DNA of 64,000 nucleotides from Caballeronia sordidicola (GTDB lineage Bacteria; Pseudomonadota; Gammaproteobacteria; Burkholderiales; Burkholderiaceae): positions 1 through 64,000 of the forward strand of contig NZ_MTHB01000275.1 in the NCBI RefSeq assembly GCF_002220365.1, in the 5' to 3' direction. The translations under genes and the position numbers were made by a program. Positions 58,705 through 64,000 of the stretch are shown here, in pieces. Position 1 is the stretch's first letter; each line of letters opens with the position of its first letter. The notes beneath the pieces were generated by a model. It was not told the DNA's origin and ran no database searches. It worked only from the letters and a program-made list of their open reading frames with translations.

Positions 58705-60231
58705 TCAGTCTTCGCGGCGCAGATGGGGAAACAGGATGACGTCGCGGATGCTCGGGCTATCGGTCAGCAGCATGACCAGCCGGTCGATACCGATTCCGCA
58801 GCCGCCTGTGGGCGGCATGCCGTACTCCAGCGCACGAATGTAGTCGGCGTCGTAGAACATGGCTTCCTCGTCGCCGGCATCTTTCTGGTCGACCTGTTTC
58901 TGGAACCGCGCTGCCTGATCTTCCGGATCGTTCAACTCTGAGAAGCCGTTCGCGATTTCGCGGCCCACAATGAACAGTTCGAAGCGTTCCGTGATGCCTG
59001 GAGCCGTATCGGATGCTCGCGCCAGCGGCGAGACTTCCAGCGGATAGTCGACAATAAACGTTGGCTCCCACAATTGCGATTCGGCCGTTTCCTCGAACAA
59101 CGCAAGTTGCAACGAACCGACGCCCGCGTTCAAGAACTGCGGCTGCGATGCATCGACACCGAACTTCTTCAACTCAGTGCGCAGGAACGCGGCATCGGCG
59201 AGTTGTTCGTTGGTGTATTGCGGCGCGTATTTCTGGATCGCTTCGCAGATCGTCAGCCGATGGAACGGCTTCGACAAATCCAGTTCACGCCCTTGATAGA
59301 CGATGTTCGCGTTGCCACGCGCATCGACGGCCGCCTGACGGATCAGCGCTTCGGTGAAGTCCATCATCCACGTGTAATCCGTGTATGCGGCGTAAAACTC
59401 CATCATCGTGAACTCAGGGTTGTGTCGCGGCGACACGCCTTCGTTACGGAAATTGCGGTTGATTTCGAACACGCGTTCGAAGCCGCCGACCACCAGCCGC
59501 TTCAAATACAGTTCCGGCGCGATACGCAGGAACATCTGCATATCGAGCGCGTTGTGATGCGTGACGAACGGCTTCGCGGTGGCGCCCCCGGGAATCGGGT
59601 GCAGCATCGGCGTTTCCACTTCCATGAAATCCGCCTTCGCCATGAAGCTGCGGATCGACGCGAACGCTTTCGTGCGCGCAATAAACGTCTGACGCGTTTC
59701 CGGCGTCACGATCAGGTCGACATAACGCTGGCGATAGCGCATTTCCTGATCGGCGAGGCCGTGGAATTTATCGGGAAGAGGGCGCAGCGCTTTGGTCAGC
59801 AGGCGCAGTTCCGTGCAACGAACCGACAACTCGCCCTTGTTCGTGCGGAACAGCACACCCTTCGTCGCGATGATGTCGCCCAAGTCCCACTTCTTGAACG
59901 CGTCGTAGACTTCCTGGCCGACGTCGGCGGGCGTGATGAAGAACTGGATCTGGCCGCTGCCGTCTTGCACCGTTGCGAAACTCGCCTTGCCCATCACGCG
60001 TTTCAACCTCATCCGGCCTGCGACCGCGACTTGCAGCGGTTCGGCTTCGAGCGCGTCTTTGTCTTTATCGGCGTAGTCTGATTGCAGCGCGGCGGCTTGG
60101 TGCGTCGGGCGGAAATCGTTCGGATACGCGATTCCAAGCTCGCGCAGCGCACGGAGTTTGTCGCGACGCTCGGCGAGGATCTGGTTTTCTTCCGGTTCGG
60201 GAGCGGCGTCCGGCTGAGTCAGTTCGGTCAT
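58705..60231 (-). CDS. lysS: Lysyl-tRNA synthetase (class II)
   Basis: A 508-residue class II synthetase. An N-terminal OB-fold anticodon-binding domain (about residues 60-170) precedes the catalytic core with motif 2 ([19 protein letters not shown]) and motif 3 ([11 protein letters not shown]). The start at 60231 (MTELTQPD) gives the usual length. It is downstream of prfB on the same strand, an arrangement also found in E. coli, and co-transcription is likely. Confidence 0.97.
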   Translation of the reverse strand: MTELTQPDAAPEPEENQILAERRDKLRALRELGIAYPNDFRPTHQAAALQSDYADKDKDALEAEPLQVAVAGRMRLKRVMGKASFATVQDGSGQIQFFITPADVGQEVYDAFKKWDLGDIIATKGVLFRTNKGELSVRCTELRLLTKALRPLPDKFHGLADQEMRYRQRYVDLIVTPETRQTFIARTKAFASIRSFMAKADFMEVETPMLHPIPGGATAKPFVTHHNALDMQMFLRIAPELYLKRLVVGGFERVFEINRNFRNEGVSPRHNPEFTMMEFYAAYTDYTWMMDFTEALIRQAAVDARGNANIVYQGRELDLSKPFHRLTICEAIQKYAPQYTNEQLADAAFLRTELKKFGVDASQPQFLNAGVGSLQLALFEETAESQLWEPTFIVDYPLEVSPLARASDTAPGITERFELFIVGREIANGFSELNDPEDQAARFQKQVDQKDAGDEEAMFYDADYIRALEYGMPPTGGCGIGIDRLVMLLTDSPSIRDVILFPHLRRED

Positions 60232-60474
60232 GATGTGTTTGGCTTTGAGTGCGATGAATGCGGCTTGGTCGTGGGCCTGATGCTGCATCCAGGTTGTTTG
60301 CGTGCTGTTCGCATTAGCTGCGTGAACCTAAACGTTGAAACCTAGCGCAGGAACACAGGCCACACGGATGGTCGCAAATATTAGCGATGCAATGCTGCGA
60401 TGGATTGCCATGAATGAAGCGCCGTCGAAACGATGCGGTTGGCGCGGCGGCGTGTTGCTGAAGCCGCGCCGTGT

Positions 60475-60518
60475 GCTCGACGTCTGCTCGACTGTTGCTC
60501 GACTGTTGCTCGACTTTT
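60475..60518 (-). repeat. 11-bp tandem repeat after prfB
   Basis: Four tandem 11-bp units on the plus strand: GCTCGACGTCT, GCTCGACTGTT twice, GCTCGACTTTT, ending 2 bp from the prfB stop. The period is one helical turn. Confidence 0.8.
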
Positions 60519-60520
60519 GC

Positions 60521-61625
60521 TTATACGCCCTGTTTAAGACTTGCGCCGATGAAGTCGTCCAGGTCGCCGTCCAGCACGGCTTTCGTGTTGCTAATTTCCA
60601 CGTTCGTGCGCAAGTCCTTGATGCGGCTGTTGTCGAGCACGTACGAGCGTATCTGGTGACCCCAGCCCACATCGGTCTTGCTGTTTTCCAGGTTGTCTTT
60701 CTCGACCTGGCGCTTGCGCATTTCGAACTCGTACAGCTTCGCTTTCAGCATTTGCATGGCTTCGGCGCGGTTGCGGTGTTGCGATCGATCGTTCTGGCAC
60801 TGCACGACGATTCCCGTGGGTGCGTGAGTCAGGCGCACGGCCGAATCGGTCTTGTTGATGTGCTGTCCGCCGGCTCCGGATGCGCGATACGTGTCGGTGC
60901 GAATATCGGCCGGATTGATATCGATTTCGATGGAATCGTCGACTTCCGGATACACGAAGATCGATGAAAACGACGTATGGCGTCCGCCCGATGAATCGAA
61001 GGGCGATTTGCGCACGAGGCGGTGAACGCCCGTTTCCGTGCGCAGGAAGCCGTAGGCGTATTCGCCCTCGACCTTGATGGTCGCGCTCTTGATACCGGCA
61101 ACGTCACCGTCGGATTCTTCGAGAACTTCAGTCTTGAAACCTTTGCGCTCGCAGTAGCGAAGGTACTGGCGCATCAGCATTGCTGCCCAGTCGCACGCTT
61201 CCGTGCCGCCTGCGCCGGCCTGGATATCGATAAAGCAGTTGTTTGGGTCGGCCGGGTTCGAGAACATCCGGCGGAATTCCATGTCTTCAACGCGTTTTTC
61301 GAGCGCTGCCGTGTCCACTTCGCATGAGACGAGTGTGTCTTCGTCGTTTTCTTCGCGGGCCATGTCGAAGAGATCTTGCGTGTCGCGAAGATCGTTATCG
61401 AGGTCCGTGATGGTCGTGACGACGGTGTCCAGCAGCTTTTTCTCGCGGCCCAGGGCTTGGGCGTTTTTCGAGTCGTTCCAGACGTTCGGGTCTTCTAGTA
61501 CCCGGTTGACTTCGTCCAGACGCAGGGCCTTGGCGTCGTAGTCAAAGATACCCCCGGAGCTCGCCAGCGCGACGGCGCAGGTCGGCGAGGAGGTTCTCGA
61601 TTGCGTTTAGACGTTCCGCTTCCAT
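60521..61625 (-). CDS. prfB: Peptide chain release factor 2 (programmed frameshift)
   Basis: Release factor RF2, 367 residues after a programmed +1 frameshift. The first 27 codons ([19 protein letters not shown]..., ending GYL) stop at an in-frame TGA (61544-61542). The site is the classic CTTTGAC with an upstream GGGGG stretch. After the shift the frame continues GAC-TAC and runs to the stop at 60521. The GGQ motif is present ([20 protein letters not shown]) as is the SPF stop-codon motif ([15 protein letters not shown]). RF2 reads UGA and UAA, so low RF2 favours the shift: autoregulation. The CDS coordinate covers both frames; a plain translation would stop at codon 28. Confidence 0.96.
61541..61555 (-). 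promoter_or_regulatory. prfB +1 frameshift site
   Basis: Read on the minus strand: a GGGGG Shine-Dalgarno-like stretch, TAT, then CTTTGAC. The TGA at 61544-61542 is the in-frame stop that RF2 itself decodes. Confidence 0.95.
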
Positions 61626-61754
61626 TTGATCATTTTCAGGTTTTTTGGCTAAGAGCGAAATTATAGCTTAGCGAGAGGGGAGCATTGGCGAGGCATGGGG
61701 GCCGGTGGCTGCCCGAGCGCCTTGGCTGCCGCTTGGGGTCACCCCTACGTCCGC

Positions 61755-63461
61755 TCACCCAACCGCATGCTCCACGATCATCTGTACCCGCGCGACGCCA
61801 TTCCAGGTATCGGAAACCAGCCGGTAGGCCACGACGGTGCGCGTCGGCAGCGTTTCCGTGTGGTTAAACCAGATGGCGTTGAACCGTTGCTGACCGCGCC
61901 GCAATTGCAGCTTCAAATGCTTGTCCTTGACGAGCGCCTGGGACGCCACTTCAAACTCCCCGGAAAACACAGGCGCCGGAAAACCTTGTCCCCACACCGC
62001 GCCGTCGATCAATTCAACAAACTGCGGCGTAAAATAAGCGTCCTCGAGCTCGCCGTCGGTTTCGACCACCCGCGACAACGCGTCCGACGTCAACCACTCG
62101 CGTCCGACGGCTTCAAACGCCGCGGTGAACCGCGCAATGTCAGCGGTAACAATCGTCATCCCGGCCGCCATCGCGTGGCCGCCGAATTTCACGATCATCC
62201 CGGGCTCGCGCTTCGAAATCAGATCGACGGCATCACGCAGATGAAATCCTGGAATCGAGCGCCCCGATCCCTTCGATAAAACTCCGCTGTCATCGGCATG
62301 AGCAAACGTGAACGACGGCCGGTGAAACTTCTCCTTCAGCCGCCCTGCGACAATCCCGATCACGCCCTGATGCCACGCCGGATTAAACAGCGTCAAGGTG
62401 GCGGAATCTGCGGGATCGATACTCGCCAGTTCCTCGAGCGCCTGCTCCTGCATGCCGGCTTCGATCTCCCGCCGCTCGCGATTAATCGAATCCAGTTGTT
62501 GCGCCAATTCCCATGCACGGCCGATGTCATCGGTGATCAGGCATTCAATTCCGAGCGACATATCCGATAACCGTCCCGCTGCATTCAGCCGCGGGCCCAG
62601 CGCAAAACCGAGATCGAATCCCGACGCGGCGCGTGCATCGCGCGCCGCCGCCCGAAACAGCGCCGCGATGCCCGGTTGCATCCGTCCTGCGCGAATCCGT
62701 TTCAGGCCCTGCGCGACCAGAATGCGGTTGTTCGGATCGAGCTTCACGACGTCGGCGACCGTGCCGAGCGCCACCAGATCGAGCAGGCCGTCCAGACGCG
62801 GTTCAGGCGCGTCGGTGGTGAATGCATTGCGACGACGCAACTCGGCGCGCAACGCGAGCAGCACGTAGAAAATCACGCCCACGCCCGCGATGCACTTGCT
62901 CTCAAACGTGCAGCCTGGCTGGTTGGGATTCACGATCGCACGCGCAGGCGGCAGAACATCGCCGGGTAGATGGTGGTCGGTCACCAGCACATCGATACCC
63001 AACGCATTCGCGGCCTCGACGCCGTCCACGCTTGCAATGCCGTTGTCCACGGTGATCAGCAGATCCGGCTTCCCGCCCGCGCGGCTCGCGGCCAGCGCGA
63101 CGATTTCAGGCGTCAGGCCATAACCGTATTCGAACCGGTTCGGCACCAGGTAATCGATCTGCGCGCCGAACATCCGCAAGCCGCGCACGGCAACGGCGCA
63201 TGCGGTGGCGCCATCGCAATCGTAGTCGGCGACGACCAGCATGCGGCGTTTCGCCGCGAGCGCGTCGGCGAGAACGGCGGCGGCTTCATCGCAACCTTTC
63301 AGCCCGACGGGTGCGTGCAATTTCTTGAGTTCGGTCTCGATCTCTTCCGGGGAACACACGCCGCGCGACGCGTACAGGCGTGCAATGACGGGATGAACGC
63401 CATGCCGTACGAGGGCGGCGGCATCGGCGGGAGACGGGGCGCGGGTGACGATCCGGGTCAT
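61755..63461 (-). CDS. recJ: Single-stranded-DNA exonuclease RecJ
   Basis: A 568-residue DHH-family 5'-3' exonuclease. Motif I ADYDCDG has Asp79, Asp81 and Asp83; TDHHLPGD (DHH) lies near residue 160, and DHHA1 GGHAMAAGMT near residue 430. It works in recombination and mismatch repair. Upstream on the same strand is an RpfE-like gene (62 bp away), so the two may form an operon. Confidence 0.96.
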   Translation of the reverse strand: MTRIVTRAPSPADAAALVRHGVHPVIARLYASRGVCSPEEIETELKKLHAPVGLKGCDEAAAVLADALAAKRRMLVVADYDCDGATACAVAVRGLRMFGAQIDYLVPNRFEYGYGLTPEIVALAASRAGGKPDLLITVDNGIASVDGVEAANALGIDVLVTDHHLPGDVLPPARAIVNPNQPGCTFESKCIAGVGVIFYVLLALRAELRRRNAFTTDAPEPRLDGLLDLVALGTVADVVKLDPNNRILVAQGLKRIRAGRMQPGIAALFRAAARDARAASGFDLGFALGPRLNAAGRLSDMSLGIECLITDDIGRAWELAQQLDSINRERREIEAGMQEQALEELASIDPADSATLTLFNPAWHQGVIGIVAGRLKEKFHRPSFTFAHADDSGVLSKGSGRSIPGFHLRDAVDLISKREPGMIVKFGGHAMAAGMTIVTADIARFTAAFEAVGREWLTSDALSRVVETDGELEDAYFTPQFVELIDGAVWGQGFPAPVFSGEFEVASQALVKDKHLKLQLRRGQQRFNAIWFNHTETLPTRTVVAYRLVSDTWNGVARVQMIVEHAVG

Positions 63462-63524
63462 GCGGACAGGCCGGTGATGATTCGTTTCATTCGATCCACT
63501 TATTCGCTTCGTTCATTTGCTTCG

Positions 63525-64000
63525 TCATTCGATAAGCAGCGCCGCAATCGGACGCCGCCGCCAGAATTTGCGCAACGCGCGGCGCGTGACGGTGAGCGAC
63601 ACGGAGCCGGTGTCGCTGCACAACGTGAGGCGCAACGTGCCGAGCGTTCCGTTTTCCAATGCGGCCAAGGCGGGCGCAAACCAGTCGCGCTCCAGCGTGC
63701 CGAGCGCGTCGTTCCAGCGCGCCCAATCCTGCTCGATGAACGGCGCGGAAAACGGGTCGAGTTCGACAAGCGCGCGGCCGTCGCTGGTCATTGTTGAAGC
63801 CATAAAAGCGGCGAAAGATTCCGGCGGCGCTTGCGGCGTGATATTGGCGGCGAGCGCGAGGCCGCGCGTGGCCGGCGCGTTCGACATTACCTGTGCGAAC
63901 GGGCTCGTCACGCTGCGAAGCGTGCCTTGCGCGTGCAGCCAGATCGAGTTGATCGCGGGCAAGCCACGCGCTTCACGTGCTTCGTTAAGCGGATGCTCGA
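63525..64000 (-). CDS. RpfE-like/phosphoglycerate-mutase-related protein, C-terminal part
   Basis: Partial gene running off the window: about 158 C-terminal residues are visible and there is no start codon inside. Reading from the edge gives EHPLNEAREARGLPAINSIW, then LHAQG; Burkholderiales proteins of the RpfE type upstream of recJ show HPLN/INSVW motifs. They are annotated as regulatory or phosphoglycerate-mutase-like, and the role is uncertain. Identity is from recollection of that neighbourhood, not a search. Confidence 0.6.
   Translation of the reverse strand, partial: EHPLNEAREARGLPAINSIWLHAQGTLRSVTSPFAQVMSNAPATRGLALAANITPQAPPESFAAFMASTMTSDGRALVELDPFSAPFIEQDWARWNDALGTLERDWFAPALAALENGTLGTLRLTLCSDTGSVSLTVTRRALRKFWRRRPIAALLIE

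Noticed and set aside
61363-61366. Downstream Met (MAREEND) as prfB start
   Set aside because: The CTTTGAC frameshift site and the conserved upstream leader show the real start is at 61625.

Overview
The window looks like the chromosome of a beta-proteobacterium of the Burkholderia sensu lato group (Paraburkholderia/Caballeronia type). Supporting signs are high GC, an ArgA of the two-domain proteobacterial type, an aceE-aceF-lpdA pyruvate dehydrogenase cluster next to a FixL/FixJ-like two-component pair, a PhaP phasin for polyhydroxyalkanoate granules, a full isc operon, and RF2 with its programmed frameshift. This placement is inferred from gene content and protein similarity recalled from memory; no search was run. 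Most of the window is core chromosome. The more accessory parts are the trimeric adhesin locus, the toxin-antitoxin/deaminase locus and some small secreted proteins.

Layout. 1-5.1 kb: two tandem response regulators, an MFS exporter, a small lipoprotein, an orphan LexA box, tRNA-Leu(UAA), a 40-residue membrane protein, a TMEM175-like channel and a YfcE-type phosphoesterase. 5.1-14.4 kb: a ProP-like symporter, YggX, ArgA and, divergent from ArgA across only 22 bp, a very long HrpA helicase. 14.4-22.9 kb: a trimeric autotransporter adhesin with a BamE-like lipoprotein, then a beta-propeller protein, a sterol-desaturase-family protein, an EI24 membrane protein, a CinA-N/MoaB-like protein and a rhodanese. 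23.0-27.6 kb: glnA-ntrB-ntrC with a well-matched NtrC site and sigma-54 promoter. 27.8-34.3 kb: exonuclease III, a toxin-first TA module with a nested dyad in front, a CodA-family deaminase whose active site suggests 5-methylcytosine deaminase, oligopeptidase A and FolD. 34.5-44.8 kb: FixJ/FixL-like pair divergent from aceE-aceF-lpdA; LpdA carries two lipoyl domains. 44.9-51.4 kb: phasin, histone-deacetylase-family protein, PBP7-type endopeptidase, IclR regulator, a glycine-rich lipoprotein, a small secreted protein and a low-molecular-weight phosphatase. 51.4-57.6 kb: iscRSUA-hscBA-fdx-iscX with two tandem IscR sites over a strong promoter and an internal terminator. 57.6-64 kb: glycine-zipper protein, LysS, PrfB, RecJ and the C-terminal part of an RpfE-like protein cut by the window end.

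The genes form several coherent modules: nitrogen assimilation, pyruvate oxidation (with its own probable sensor pair), Fe-S cluster assembly under IscR feedback, and translation/repair housekeeping (lysS, prfB, recJ). No CRISPR array, insertion sequence, prophage or rRNA gene was seen. The most useful leads are the probable 5-methylcytosine deaminase, the 48-bp nested dyad before the TA pair, the orphan LexA box next to tRNA-Leu, the shared palindromic -10 between argA and hrpA, and the double-lipoyl LpdA.
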